Part shown: positions 8,577-16,778 of the stretch, piece after piece
Numbering within the stretch: the stretch's first letter is position 1
Layout: each line of letters begins with the position of its first letter
Source: Paenibacillus sp. R14(2021)
GTDB taxonomy: Bacteria; Bacillota; Bacilli; Paenibacillales; Paenibacillaceae
Reading direction: 5' to 3'
Assembly (NCBI RefSeq): GCF_019431355.1
Contig: NZ_CP080269.1
Coordinates: 5,513,001-5,577,000 of the forward strand
DNA: 64,000 nucleotides
The notes under the pieces: model-generated
Databases searched by the model: none
Seen by the model: the letters and a program-made list of their open reading frames with translations, nothing else
Told to the model about the DNA's origin: nothing
Program-made: the position numbers and the translations under genes

Positions 8577-9251
8577 ATGGGTAATGAACAAGGAAGGCAG
8601 CTTGCAAGCAAATGGGCGAAAACGGAGGCGCTGCTCTCGCACGCGCAGATCGCACCGCATATCCCGCCGTCTCGCATGTTCTCCAAAGAAAATTTGAGCA
8701 GCATGTTGAATCAGCACAGTATGGTCGTCGTGAAGCCGGTTCGCGGCGCAGGCGGCCACGGGGTTATTAAGGTATCGCGGGAAGGAGGCAGCTACAAGTA
8801 CACGTATTATTCGAAAACAAATCACTTTCAAAGCTTCGAGGGGCTCTATAAATCGTTGAATTCCAAACGAAACGGGAGGCGCTACCTCATCCAGAAGGGA
8901 ATCAGCCTGGCCACGATCAGCGGCAGACCGATTGATTATCGCGTCAAATATGTCAAGCAATTGGATGGAAAATGGCTCATCTCAGCAATTGTCGGCAGAT
9001 TAGCCAAACCGGGACTATTCGTAACGAATATTTGCCGCGGGGGCACATTGCTCAGCGGTTCGGAGGGAATACGCCGCTCGTTCTCCAGCGCTGTAGTCGG
9101 CACGAAAAAAAAGGAAATGCGCACGTTGACGCAGCTGTCCACTGAAGTATTGGAGAACCGGTTTCCCGGCATCGGTCAGCTAGGCTTTGACTTCGGCATT
9201 GATCAGAGCGGGAAGATATGGATTTTCGAAGTGAATACAAGGCCTCAATAA
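8577..9251 (+). CDS. YheC/YheD-like endospore coat-associated ATP-grasp protein
   Basis: A 224-residue ATP-grasp-like protein of the YheC/YheD family, spore coat-associated proteins in Bacillales. VVVKPVRGAGGHGV (about residues 50-63) matches the nucleotide-binding loop, and GQLGFDFGID followed by WIFEVNTRP near the C-terminus matches the metal-binding end of the fold. It is shorter than typical YheC/D proteins (350-450 residues) and lacks their N-terminal region, so it is a minimal form. GGAGGA is eight bases before the ATG. CATATGCT at 8534 loosely resembles a mother-cell sigma -10, but this is weak. The ligand is unknown. Confidence 0.75.
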   Translation: MGNEQGRQLASKWAKTEALLSHAQIAPHIPPSRMFSKENLSSMLNQHSMVVVKPVRGAGGHGVIKVSREGGSYKYTYYSKTNHFQSFEGLYKSLNSKRNGRRYLIQKGISLATISGRPIDYRVKYVKQLDGKWLISAIVGRLAKPGLFVTNICRGGTLLSGSEGIRRSFSSAVVGTKKKEMRTLTQLSTEVLENRFPGIGQLGFDFGIDQSGKIWIFEVNTRPQ

Positions 9252-9333
9252 CAGGCTTCGAATACCATATGCACAATTAATAGATTCATAGAATGCCATT
9301 AAAGTTTTTTATCATTTGAAGCAGTTTACAGGC

Positions 9334-9433
9334 TGTGCATAACCGTATCCACAATATCCCACCTGTTATTTCCTGTTTATTCGACGATTATTCACAAGCT
9401 ACTCACATGCTGTCCACAAGGGGATGTGGATAA
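9334..9433. promoter_or_regulatory. DnaA-box cluster upstream of sda
   Basis: Three 9-mers match TTATNCACA exactly: 9334-9342 (minus), 9388-9396 (plus) and 9425-9433 (minus). 9345-9353 has one mismatch, and 9399-9407 and 9410-9418 have two each. The last exact box lies ten bases before the -35 of the sda promoter. In B. subtilis, DnaA controls sda through such boxes. Confidence 0.8.
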
Positions 9434-9442
9434 TCAGAACGC

Positions 9443-9472
9443 TTGTTCTATCCTATTAGGACATGCTAAGAT
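9443..9472 (+). promoter_or_regulatory. SigA-type promoter of sda
   Basis: TTGTTC, an 18-base spacer and TAAGAT, directly downstream of the DnaA boxes and 35 bases before the sda start. Confidence 0.55.
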
Positions 9473-9507
9473 CAAATTGGAAGTAAGAGGAAAGGGGGCT
9501 TATGGAT

Positions 9508-9651
9508 ATGAATCAGCTGTCAGATGAATTGCTGCTCGATGCTTACATGGCCGCGAACAAGTACAATCTGGAAATTGAATTTATTCAAATGCTTAATGAT
9601 GAATTAATGCGCAGGCAAATTAGTCCGGAATCCTTTCGTAATACCGCCTAA
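9508..9651 (+). CDS. sda: Sporulation checkpoint peptide Sda
   Basis: A short gene of 47 codons. The peptide contains LSDELLLDAY near the N-terminus, then NLEIEFIQML and ELMRRQ, matching the helical-hairpin layout of B. subtilis Sda (LSDELL, Tyr, NL, FI and RR are shared). Sda blocks sporulation histidine kinases such as KinA when replication is disturbed. ATG 9508 is nine bases after AAAGGGGG; ATG 9502, two codons upstream, is also possible. The preceding promoter and DnaA boxes fit the known DnaA-dependent control of sda. The downstream gene is convergent, so sda is transcribed alone. Confidence 0.88.
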   Translation: MNQLSDELLLDAYMAANKYNLEIEFIQMLNDELMRRQISPESFRNTA

Positions 9652-9668
9652 CGTGAATTCTTCCATGA

Positions 9669-9926
9669 TCAGCTGTCACTAGGCCATTTAGGAACGAGTG
9701 TTTCATAAGAAACATCGCAGTTATGGCAATATACGATATGACTGCAGCTTTGCTCCACAGGAGAAAGAATAGAAGCCGTCAAGGCGTTAGAATAACGATC
9801 ATCCGGCTGGTATGGAGCATACGGGGCTGTAAGATCAACCGGTCTGCCAAAGTCGTCAGTCTGCAGCGAGCAAACGGGACATGTAAACGTTAATTGCTCA
9901 AGGCCGTTGCAAATAGGACATAACAT
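9669..9926 (-). CDS. Small zinc-ribbon-like protein, function unknown
   Basis: An 85-residue protein with two cysteine pairs at the N-terminus (MLCPIC, then CPVC at about residue 17) and a second set near the C-terminus (a lone Cys, then CHNC). This suggests one or two treble-clef or zinc-ribbon sites. The centre is rich in Asp, Pro and Tyr. AAAGGAGGG lies about 12 bases before ATG 9926. It follows the ferredoxin reductase gene on the same strand after about 100 bases and may be co-transcribed. I do not recognise the family; RNA/DNA binding or metal storage are guesses only. Confidence 0.6.
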   Translation of the reverse strand: MLCPICNGLEQLTFTCPVCSLQTDDFGRPVDLTAPYAPYQPDDRYSNALTASILSPVEQSCSHIVYCHNCDVSYETLVPKWPSDS

Positions 9927-10027
9927 AGCGAAAGGGTACCCTCCTTTGCCGCGCAGCATGCAAGCACTGCAGCCGGCTTTGGAATAGGATACCCTTTTTT
10001 ATTTCATTTACATGCTTCATTTCGCGA

Positions 10028-11026
10028 TTACAGCTTCATGCTGCTGCTATGTCCCGGTGACAGCTTGGCTGTCGGATCAACATATACCTTGGCATTATTG
10101 ACCGCGGTAGGCGCTTCGCCGAATCCGACTGCGATCAGTTTCAGCTTGCCGGGATAAGTCGTAATATCTCCTGCGGCGAAGATGCCCGGTATGCTGGTTT
10201 CCATGCGGGAATCCACGACGATTGATCCGCCGTCGATCGCAAGTCCCCATTCTGCGATGGGGCCGAGCGAGGAGACAAAGCCGAAGTTGACGATGACGGC
10301 ATCAATGGGCATTTCCACCGTTTCGGCCGTCTTGACATGCTGGAGCGTAAGACGCTCGATCTGGTGGGTGCCGTGCAGGGAAGTGATTTCGTAAGGTGTA
10401 AGGACGTTGACGCTGGAATTCATTAAATTCTCAACGCTGTGCTCGTGCGCTCTGAATTTATCGCGGCGGTGGATGAGGGTCACGCTGGCGGCAATCGGCT
10501 CCAGCATCAATGACCAATCGACTGCGGAATCTCCGCCCCCGCTGATGAGAACATGCTTGCCTTGAAATCGGCTTAAATCACTGATGAAATAATGTAAATT
10601 CTGCTTCTCGTAGTTAACCGCTTCTTCGAGCTCGAGACGGCGGGGTTCGAAAGCGCCGACGCCGGCCGTGATAATGACCGATTTGGCGTAATGCGTTGTT
10701 TTGTCCGTGACGATCGCAAAATCGCGTTCATCCCGTTTTATGACCTCCACGACCTTCTCTTCCAAATGAACGTCCGGCTTGAAATGCTCCATTTGCTTCT
10801 TTAATTGCTCGACAAGCTCGCCTGCAGTGACTTTTGGGAAACCGGCTACATCGTAAATATGTTTTTCCGGATAGAGCGCAGCGAGCTGCCCGCCCAGCTG
10901 CGGCATACTTTCGATGATTTTGACGGATGCCTGACGCATGCCGCAGTAGAAAGCAGCGAACATGCCGGTTGGACCGCCGCCGATGATGGCAATATCGACC
11001 TGAGGGGAAACAGCAGTGATTGACAC
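10028..11026 (-). CDS. yumC: Ferredoxin--NADP+ reductase, thioredoxin-reductase type
   Basis: A 332-residue flavoprotein of the YumC type, which moves electrons between NADPH and ferredoxin or flavodoxin. FAD motif IIGGGPTGM is near the N-terminus, the NADPH motif [11 protein letters not shown] is near residue 155, and GIFAAGDI closes the FAD site. There is no redox-active CxxC, which separates it from thioredoxin reductase. The start is GTG 11026: TGGAGGTG is six bases upstream, and the TTG-like upstream extension has no better signal. A TATAAT element at 11096-11101 is the likely -10. It is divergent from NADH dehydrogenase, as yumC and yumB are close in B. subtilis. Confidence 0.9.
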   Translation of the reverse strand: MSITAVSPQVDIAIIGGGPTGMFAAFYCGMRQASVKIIESMPQLGGQLAALYPEKHIYDVAGFPKVTAGELVEQLKKQMEHFKPDVHLEEKVVEVIKRDERDFAIVTDKTTHYAKSVIITAGVGAFEPRRLELEEAVNYEKQNLHYFISDLSRFQGKHVLISGGGDSAVDWSLMLEPIAASVTLIHRRDKFRAHEHSVENLMNSSVNVLTPYEITSLHGTHQIERLTLQHVKTAETVEMPIDAVIVNFGFVSSLGPIAEWGLAIDGGSIVVDSRMETSIPGIFAAGDITTYPGKLKLIAVGFGEAPTAVNNAKVYVDPTAKLSPGHSSSMKL

Positions 11027-11170
11027 AGTTGACACCTCCAAAAGCTGATGAAATTTGATTGAAATCACAAGCAAATTACGGACTTCTTCCTGTACATTAT
11101 ATAGCTTCGGCAGGCTAAAGCGAAATAAGGAAATTGGATGTTGTTCTAAAGATTTTCGTATATTTTACCC

Positions 11171-11199
11171 TTGAACTTTAATGAAAAAGTTTGTAATAT
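11171..11199 (+). promoter_or_regulatory. Candidate SigA promoter of ndh
   Basis: TTGAAC, a 17-base spacer and TAATAT. It would give a leader of about 165 bases that contains the Rex-like site. Confidence 0.45.
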
Positions 11200-11309
11200 G
11201 TGAGGTATTAGATATAGATATGTCGAAAGAATGACACCCGGTGAATTGTTCAAAAAAGAAGTTTTCATTCGCACACTACAGGAAACAAATCATAGTGCAT
11301 TATCTGTAT

Positions 11310-11327
11310 TTGTGTAATTTTTCACAA
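11310..11327. promoter_or_regulatory. Rex-like redox operator before ndh
   Basis: TTGTGTAATTTTTCACAA matches the Rex consensus TTGTGAA-N4-TTCACAA at all but one fixed position. It sits 44 bases before the ndh start, where an NADH/NAD+-sensing repressor could act. B. subtilis Rex controls its ndh gene in the same way. Confidence 0.7.
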
Positions 11328-11370
11328 TCATAGAAAAAGAAAAGAAATTACGAATGGATGGGATTCTGCG

Positions 11371-12564
11371 ATGAGCAACATACCGAAGATTGTGATTTTG
11401 GGTGCCGGTTACGGAGGTATACTGACAGCACTTCGACTTCAGAAGGAACTTAACTACAACGAAGCCGACGTTACACTTGTCAACAAGCATGATTATCATT
11501 ACTTCACGACGCATCTGCATATGCCTGCAGCGGGTACGGATAAGACCGAAAATGCACGTGTAAGTATTTCCAAGCTGATTGATGAGTTTAAAATCGACTT
11601 CGTCAAATCTACCGTCGTGCAAATCCGTACGCAGGATAAGAAAGTTATTCTTGAAGACGGAACGCTGTCCTATGATTACCTGGTTATCGGTCTCGGTGGA
11701 GAACCCGAAACGTTCGGTATTCCAGGCATGCTGGAACATGCCATGAATATTCGCAGCATCAATTCCGTTCGTCTGATTCGCGAGCACATTGAATATCAAT
11801 TTGCTCGTTACAAACGCGAACCCCATCGTACGGACTATTTGACGTTCGTAGTCGGCGGCGCTGGTTTTACGGGTATTGAATTTGTCGGCGAGCTTGCCGA
11901 CCGTCTGCCCGAGCTTGCTAAACAGAACGACGTCGATCCCGCGCTTGTGAAAATTTACAACGTAGAAGCAGCTCCGACAGCCCTGCCTGGCTTTGATCCG
12001 GAGCTTGTTGAATATGCGATGCAGGTACTGACCAAGAAGGGCGTAACCTTCCGAATCGGCACGGCGATCAAAGAATGCACGGCCGACGGCGTTATCGTCG
12101 GCGACAACGAGGAAATTCGTTCGGCAACCGTGATCTGGGCAGCAGGGGTACGCGGAAACCGCCTGATCGAGGAAGCGGGCATCGAAACGATGCGCGGCCG
12201 TGTGAAAGTGGATGATTTCCTGCGTACGCCGGGGCATGAGAATATCTATGTTGTCGGCGATAACTCCCTGATGTTTAATCCGGAGGGCCGTCCATATCCG
12301 CCGACTGCGCAAATCGCGATGCAGCAAGGCGTTGTCTGCGCGCATAATCTGGTGGCTTCGATCCGTAATCAGCCGCAGAAGAAATTCGAGTTCAAGAACA
12401 AAGGTACCGTTGCATCCTTGGGGAAAGGCGAAGCTGTTGGTCTAGCTTTCGGCAAGAAGTATAAAGGCGGCGTCGCTGCGATGCTGAAGAAAGCGATCGA
12501 TATTCGCTACCTGTACACGATCGGCGGCATTCCACTCGTTATCCGTAAAGGAAAATTCCTGTAA
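11371..12564 (+). CDS. ndh: Type II NADH dehydrogenase (NDH-2)
   Basis: A 397-residue single-subunit NADH:menaquinone oxidoreductase without proton pumping. FAD motif ILGAGYGGI is at residues 9-17, NADH motif VVGGAGFTGIEFVGEL near 156-171, and VVGDNS and PPTAQIAMQQG are in the C-terminal FAD/quinone region. A hydrophobic, basic C-terminus (LYTIGGIPLVIRKGK) fits membrane attachment. It is equivalent to B. subtilis YumB/YjlD-type enzymes. The Rex-like operator upstream suggests induction at high NADH. The next reading frame starts in its stop codon (TAATG), implying translational coupling. Confidence 0.92.
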   Translation: MSNIPKIVILGAGYGGILTALRLQKELNYNEADVTLVNKHDYHYFTTHLHMPAAGTDKTENARVSISKLIDEFKIDFVKSTVVQIRTQDKKVILEDGTLSYDYLVIGLGGEPETFGIPGMLEHAMNIRSINSVRLIREHIEYQFARYKREPHRTDYLTFVVGGAGFTGIEFVGELADRLPELAKQNDVDPALVKIYNVEAAPTALPGFDPELVEYAMQVLTKKGVTFRIGTAIKECTADGVIVGDNEEIRSATVIWAAGVRGNRLIEEAGIETMRGRVKVDDFLRTPGHENIYVVGDNSLMFNPEGRPYPPTAQIAMQQGVVCAHNLVASIRNQPQKKFEFKNKGTVASLGKGEAVGLAFGKKYKGGVAAMLKKAIDIRYLYTIGGIPLVIRKGKFL

Positions 12565-12818
12565 TGCGCCACTGCAGCGTGCAAGTTCGCGGTCTGTTAA
12601 TGCGCGATGAACTGGATCGCTACAATGCGCTCATGGAAGTCGGTTCGTATCTGGAGTCGCAGAATAGGCATGATTTGTCTTATACGGTGCAGAAGGAAGT
12701 CGACATTCTTATTCTTCCGGCTATCGAACGGTTGAAGGAGAAGGGCAGAGAGCGCGACCGTCAGACGGAAGCGTATTTGGAAGCGAAGCGTCTTCTAGAA
12801 GAAGACGATGAGGACTAA
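12564..12818 (+). CDS. Hypothetical protein coupled to ndh
   Basis: An 84-residue, highly charged, probably helical protein that I do not recognise. Its ATG overlaps the ndh stop (TAATG), and AAAGGA inside the ndh end is ten bases upstream, so translation is probably coupled. A later ATG at 12600 (MRDELDRYNALM) would remove an N-terminal stretch but lacks a good ribosome-binding site. It contains no cysteines beyond one near the start and no membrane segment. The gene ends at a strong terminator, so ndh and this gene form a two-gene operon, which hints at a link to respiration only by position. Confidence 0.6.
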   Translation: MRHCSVQVRGLLMRDELDRYNALMEVGSYLESQNRHDLSYTVQKEVDILILPAIERLKEKGRERDRQTEAYLEAKRLLEEDDED

Positions 12819-12827
12819 TGAATAAAT

Positions 12828-12867
12828 AAGCGGATGAGGCGCCGGCAGTCGGCGTTTCATCCGCTTT
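12828..12867. terminator. Bidirectional terminator between the ndh operon and hemQ
   Basis: AAGCGGATGA pairs with TCATCCGCTT, with an inner GCCG/CGGC stem. It lies between convergent genes. Confidence 0.85.
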
Positions 12868-12877
12868 CTTGTGTTCA

Positions 12878-13630
12878 TTACAGGCTGAACATCTGTTCCA
12901 GAATTGCGTCGGTTATGCGATTGCCGACATAGAAGTCACCGAAATCGCCATAGCGGGCGCTGACTTCATCGAAGCGCATCTCGTACACGAGCTTCTTGAA
13001 TTGCAAGGCATCCTCTGCGAACAGGGTAACGCCCCATTCCCAGTCGTCGAAGCCGACGGAACCGGTAATAATTTGTTTCACTTTACCGGCATACGAGCGT
13101 CCGATCATGCTGTGGCTGCGCATCATTTCGCGGCGTGCATCCATCGGGAGCATATACCAGTTGTCGTTGCCTTGACGGCGCTTGTTCATGGGGTAGAAGC
13201 AGATGTGGTTCCATTTTGGCAGAGCCGGCTTCAAACGGGCTATGATCTCAGGGTTTTCCATCGGATCCGAGCCAGGTTTGGCCATGTGCATGTAATTGCT
13301 CAGCTCGACGACGCTCACATAGGAGTGAACCGGATACGTGAATTGAGCAAAGTTCGTTTTGTTGAATGCGGTCTCGAGTGCATTAAGGTCTTCCAGCGTC
13401 TCGCGCAGATGCATGAAGACGAAATCCGCCTTCTGACCGACGATCGCATAGAATGCAGTGCTGCCTTGCTTGTTATCTTCCATGGACTGCCATTCCTTCA
13501 GAAACGAATGGAGTTCATCAAGAGCGGTTTGGCGTTCCTGTTCGCTGGCTTGTTTCCAAGCGCTCCAGTCGATGGAGCGGAAGTCATGCAGCGCATACCA
13601 GCCTTCAAGTGTTTGTGTCGCTTCACTCAT
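12878..13630 (-). CDS. hemQ: Coproheme decarboxylase HemQ
   Basis: A 250-residue chlorite-dismutase-like protein. HemQ oxidatively decarboxylates coproheme III to heme b in the Gram-positive heme pathway. The signature [14 protein letters not shown] contains the reactive Tyr, the [17 protein letters not shown] block contains the heme-binding His, and [12 protein letters not shown] follows; all are typical. ATG 13630 is chosen because AGAGGGAGAG is six bases upstream; the frame stays open 44 codons further without good signals. It is monocistronic and convergent with the ndh operon. Heme supply fits the cytochrome b of SdhC in this window. Confidence 0.93.
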   Translation of the reverse strand: MSEATQTLEGWYALHDFRSIDWSAWKQASEQERQTALDELHSFLKEWQSMEDNKQGSTAFYAIVGQKADFVFMHLRETLEDLNALETAFNKTNFAQFTYPVHSYVSVVELSNYMHMAKPGSDPMENPEIIARLKPALPKWNHICFYPMNKRRQGNDNWYMLPMDARREMMRSHSMIGRSYAGKVKQIITGSVGFDDWEWGVTLFAEDALQFKKLVYEMRFDEVSARYGDFGDFYVGNRITDAILEQMFSL

Positions 13631-13743
13631 TGTTAACTCTCCCTCTATATGTGAAATGATGAGTAGATGCTTGTCGCTACCATTGTAACGTAATGGAACA
13701 AAGGAGAGCAAATGACGGACTTGTGACAAGATGTCAATAGAAA

Positions 13744-13772
13744 TTGACTTCCATTGTACCATCTACTACACT
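13744..13772 (+). promoter_or_regulatory. SigA-type promoter of yuiB
   Basis: TTGACT, a 17-base spacer and TACACT, about 30 bases before the yuiB start. Confidence 0.65.
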
Positions 13773-13802
13773 ATTCGTAGCGAAAGGGGAAGAATATTCG
13801 GG

Positions 13803-14108
13803 ATGAATTCAGACGTTACTATTTTGCAGCTTGTCATAGCGCTGGTTTTGTTTTTTGTCATGATGTTTGGCATCGGGTTTATTTTGAATATGCTGCTCAA
13901 AACAACCTTTTTTCCGATTTACTTTTTTGTTATCGGAGTAGTGCCGATTTTCATCTGGCAAACATGGGATCATACAAAGACGTTCGGAGGTAATTTCAGC
14001 TCCTTTACGTTCGTCGATATTTTGCCTGCCATCGGGGCCTTGATCGGCGCGTATGTAAGCGGGGCCACGATTCGGGCTTTGCGTCGCGGCGGTTACAAAA
14101 TGTTCTAA
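13803..14108 (+). CDS. yuiB: YuiB-like membrane protein
   Basis: A 101-residue protein with three hydrophobic segments (about residues 7-30, 34-50 and 66-84). The stretch MFGIGFILNMLLKTT resembles the YuiB family of Bacillales, whose function is unknown. ATG 13803 is preferred because GGGGAAG precedes it and the promoter TTGACT/TACACT would place transcription start inside the longer frame. In B. subtilis yuiB also lies near yumB and yumC, so its presence here supports a conserved neighbourhood. Confidence 0.7.
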   Translation: MNSDVTILQLVIALVLFFVMMFGIGFILNMLLKTTFFPIYFFVIGVVPIFIWQTWDHTKTFGGNFSSFTFVDILPAIGALIGAYVSGATIRALRRGGYKMF

Positions 14109-14211
14109 AGATGAAAGAAGTGCTGGCGGTACGGTCATACTAAGGGAAAACGCAAGCGGTAGAAGCGTGTGTGGTGCGCGGCTATTGCGAGTGGAACCGA
14201 GGTGATGCGCT

Positions 14212-15090
14212 GTGCCGTTTTTTCGTGTAGGAGATACTGATTTGCATGTGCATGAACGCATGAATAGCGGGAAAGAGGGGGCTGTTATTTGTGTGCATCC
14301 GCCCTGCTTGACGAGCCGATTGTTTGTCGGCGTCGAGGACAAGCTGGAGGACAGCAACAATCTAATTCGCTGGGATATCCGGGGACATGGCCTGAGCACA
14401 GGGGGCAGCAGGAAACTGACGCTTGCGATGATCGCTGAGGACATGAGGCTCCTGATGGACGAGCTGGGGCTTAAGAAAGCGTATGTTTGCGGCTACAGCA
14501 CGGGATCCATGCCGGCCTTAGCGGCGCTGCTCCTGTATCCGGAGCGGTTCGCCGGCGGCATTCTGTTGTCCGGTACAGCGTCTTATACCGATATTCTGAG
14601 CCGATCCAGACTGCAAGCTGCTTACATTTCAAGCATTCTCGCTCCCAAAGAGACGATTGCCTTCAAGGCGGCGTGGATTGAAGCGAACAGCCGCGCCGAG
14701 TTCGAGGCGCTGAATCAGGAGGCGAAGCAGGGCGATCGGGACAAATGGCGGGAGTATACGGCTGCCTGCCTGGACAGTAAGCTTGACCGGCAAATTCAAC
14801 GCATCAAGCAGCCTGTGCTTCTCCTGTACGGCACGGAGGACAGAACAGGTGCAAGCAACGCAGCCGTGCTGCGGCGGAAGCTTCCCAGCAGCGAGCTGTA
14901 CGGCATTATCGGAGCGAAGGGGCAGCTGCTGACGAGAGAGCCGACGACGACAGCATTCGTCATCTCGCAGTGGCTGGACAAGCAGCGGCGTCCGGAGATT
15001 GCCGATACGTTCGAGGAACGGGCGGCACTTCTGAAGGAGCTCGAGGGCCGAGGCGTCAAGGAAGGAACGGAGCGCGGGCTCGTACACTAA
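14212..15090 (+). CDS. Alpha/beta-hydrolase fold protein
   Basis: A 292-residue alpha/beta hydrolase. It has the oxyanion region VHPPCLTS, RWDIRGHGLS typical of the family, and the nucleophile elbow GYSTGS with the catalytic Ser near residue 95. The acid is probably Asp in YGTEDRT. The usual catalytic-His motif (GxGHxxxxE) reads GAKGQLLTRE, so the His is Gln, and activity as a normal hydrolase is uncertain. The GTG start has GAGGTGAT five bases upstream. The C-terminus adds about 30 charged residues. The substrate is unknown. A terminator follows, separating it from dnaB. Confidence 0.8.
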   Translation: MPFFRVGDTDLHVHERMNSGKEGAVICVHPPCLTSRLFVGVEDKLEDSNNLIRWDIRGHGLSTGGSRKLTLAMIAEDMRLLMDELGLKKAYVCGYSTGSMPALAALLLYPERFAGGILLSGTASYTDILSRSRLQAAYISSILAPKETIAFKAAWIEANSRAEFEALNQEAKQGDRDKWREYTAACLDSKLDRQIQRIKQPVLLLYGTEDRTGASNAAVLRRKLPSSELYGIIGAKGQLLTREPTTTAFVISQWLDKQRRPEIADTFEERAALLKELEGRGVKEGTERGLVH

Positions 15091-15098
15091 TCGATAGG

Positions 15099-15135
15099 GA
15101 AAGTTCCCTTGGATAGGGGGAATTTTCTTTTTTTT
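15099..15135 (+). terminator. Intrinsic terminator
   Basis: GAAAGTTCCC pairs with GGGAATTTTC (one G:U), followed by eight Ts. Confidence 0.88.
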
Positions 15136-15206
15136 GCGCCCTGAAAACCGGGACTCTTTTATGATAAACTAGTAGAAAGAATACAAGGCGGATGGAGTCG
15201 AGTGAG

Positions 15207-16754
15207 ATGCGGATCGGCAGCATGCACCAATTTACAGAGCATCATCGATATTACACCTTTCGCGATTTTTCGCTAAGCGCAGTAGATCGCAAGATGATCG
15301 GACTTATTTATCAATCCATGATCGGGGCTTTTGCGGCGGGATTCTATAATCTTCTCTATCAGCAGGTCGCAGATGACCGCGTAGGCTATTCATCGCTAGA
15401 ACCTCAGCGTAAGCTTCTGCTAGGATTGGGACTGGACATGCATGAGCGCGGACGACAGGAGCTCGTGAACCAAGCTTCCCGCTTGGAAGCGGTGGGGCTG
15501 CTTCAAGTTACTCGGCTCGGCGTGCCGGACAACGACGATGTTGCCTATGAATATGAGCTCGTTAAGCCGCTGTCGCCGGATGAATTCTTCGACAGCCCCC
15601 ACCTGACGCTTCTGCTTCGGGATAAAGTGGGCAAGCATGCGGTGATTGCGCTCAGGGAATCGTTCTATGCGAAGGAAGCCGACGAATTGGCGGGGGCGGA
15701 GCTGAGCAGGGAGAACATCTCGGTACCGTTCTATGAACTGTTCCGATTGAATACGCAGGGCTTCGATCCGGAGCTTGAGCAGGCGCTCACCGAGGTTGCG
15801 CCGACGAGGCAGGCAGCGCCGAAGCAGCAGCTCGAAACGGCGGGCTTTCAATACGGGGATATCATCATGCGTTTTCCGCGCAATTCCGTAAACCGCCAAT
15901 ACGTCGAACGATTGCGGGGAAACGACGAGGCGATCGCACAGCTGAATTACGTCGCGTACAAGTATAACTTAACGGTCGTGGACTTGTGCCGTCTGCTGGA
16001 TGAAGACGATATCTTCTCGGCTCGCGGGGAGCTTCAGCTGGAAGAGCTGCAGCTGCGCGGTAACGGCATGTACCGTCAAGACCGCAAACGAAACGAAGAA
16101 CGGCAGCGTGTATACGGCCGTATCGAAGCCGTTAAGGCTGCTAACGAGCGAAGCGATTCCATGGACAGTCAAGACGATATGCCGGATGAAGTGGCCGTGC
16201 AGTCGGAGTTCTACATGGAAGTACCGGCCCAGCTGGCCGGCCGCTGCGATATCCATCAGTACAATATGTTAATGCGTAATGAGCCGCATACCCGGTTCAT
16301 CGCGAAGTTTTTCCCCGGGGCCGTTCCTGAATGGCTCATACGCGTATTCGAAGTGATTGACCATAATTATCGCCTGCAGGGTGCTGTAATTAACGTCCTT
16401 ATTCATTATGTTCTAGGCTTGAACGATTCCCAGCGCGTCACGAAAACCTATATCGACGCGGTTGCGTCCAACATGCTGGTGAAAGGCGTCGATTCGTTCG
16501 AAAAGGCTGTCGGCTATGTGCGCGAACAGGTGAAGCTGGAGCAGGACAAGGAGCGCCGCCGTGAGAGCGGAAGCACCGCTCCTGCTATACGCGGGAATAG
16601 CAGCGGAAGCGGGGGCGCTGCCGGAGCAAGAGGAGGCCGCCGCAAGCCGGTTATTCCGATTATGCCGGATACGCCGAGCGGTTCGCCGCTGACGGCCGAA
16701 GAGATGGAAGAGATTCGGCGAATGGCTCGCAAGCTCGACGGCAAATCAACGTAA
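15207..16754 (+). CDS. dnaB: Replication initiation and membrane attachment protein DnaB
   Basis: A 515-residue Firmicute DnaB, the helicase co-loader needed at oriC and at restart; it is not the DnaB helicase. The N-terminal domain begins with HRYYTFRDFSLSAVDRKMIGLIYQ, and the DnaB/DnaD-type C-terminal region includes NYRLQGAVINVLIHYVL and YIDAVASNML. A low-complexity Gly/Ser/Ala tail follows near residues 455-475. Of three near Met codons, ATG 15207 has GGAG nine bases upstream; 15192 is also possible. DnaI starts 24 bases downstream, so dnaB-dnaI form the expected operon. Confidence 0.9.
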   Translation: MRIGSMHQFTEHHRYYTFRDFSLSAVDRKMIGLIYQSMIGAFAAGFYNLLYQQVADDRVGYSSLEPQRKLLLGLGLDMHERGRQELVNQASRLEAVGLLQVTRLGVPDNDDVAYEYELVKPLSPDEFFDSPHLTLLLRDKVGKHAVIALRESFYAKEADELAGAELSRENISVPFYELFRLNTQGFDPELEQALTEVAPTRQAAPKQQLETAGFQYGDIIMRFPRNSVNRQYVERLRGNDEAIAQLNYVAYKYNLTVVDLCRLLDEDDIFSARGELQLEELQLRGNGMYRQDRKRNEERQRVYGRIEAVKAANERSDSMDSQDDMPDEVAVQSEFYMEVPAQLAGRCDIHQYNMLMRNEPHTRFIAKFFPGAVPEWLIRVFEVIDHNYRLQGAVINVLIHYVLGLNDSQRVTKTYIDAVASNMLVKGVDSFEKAVGYVREQVKLEQDKERRRESGSTAPAIRGNSSGSGGAAGARGGRRKPVIPIMPDTPSGSPLTAEEMEEIRRMARKLDGKST

Positions 16755-16778
16755 ACAACGTAAACGAGGTGAAGGACG

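Noticed and set aside
9931-9997. AAAGGGTA/TACCCTTT inverted repeat around the 5' region of the zinc-ribbon gene
   Set aside because: Only eight base pairs with a 51-base loop; no further pairing, so too weak to call a regulatory structure.
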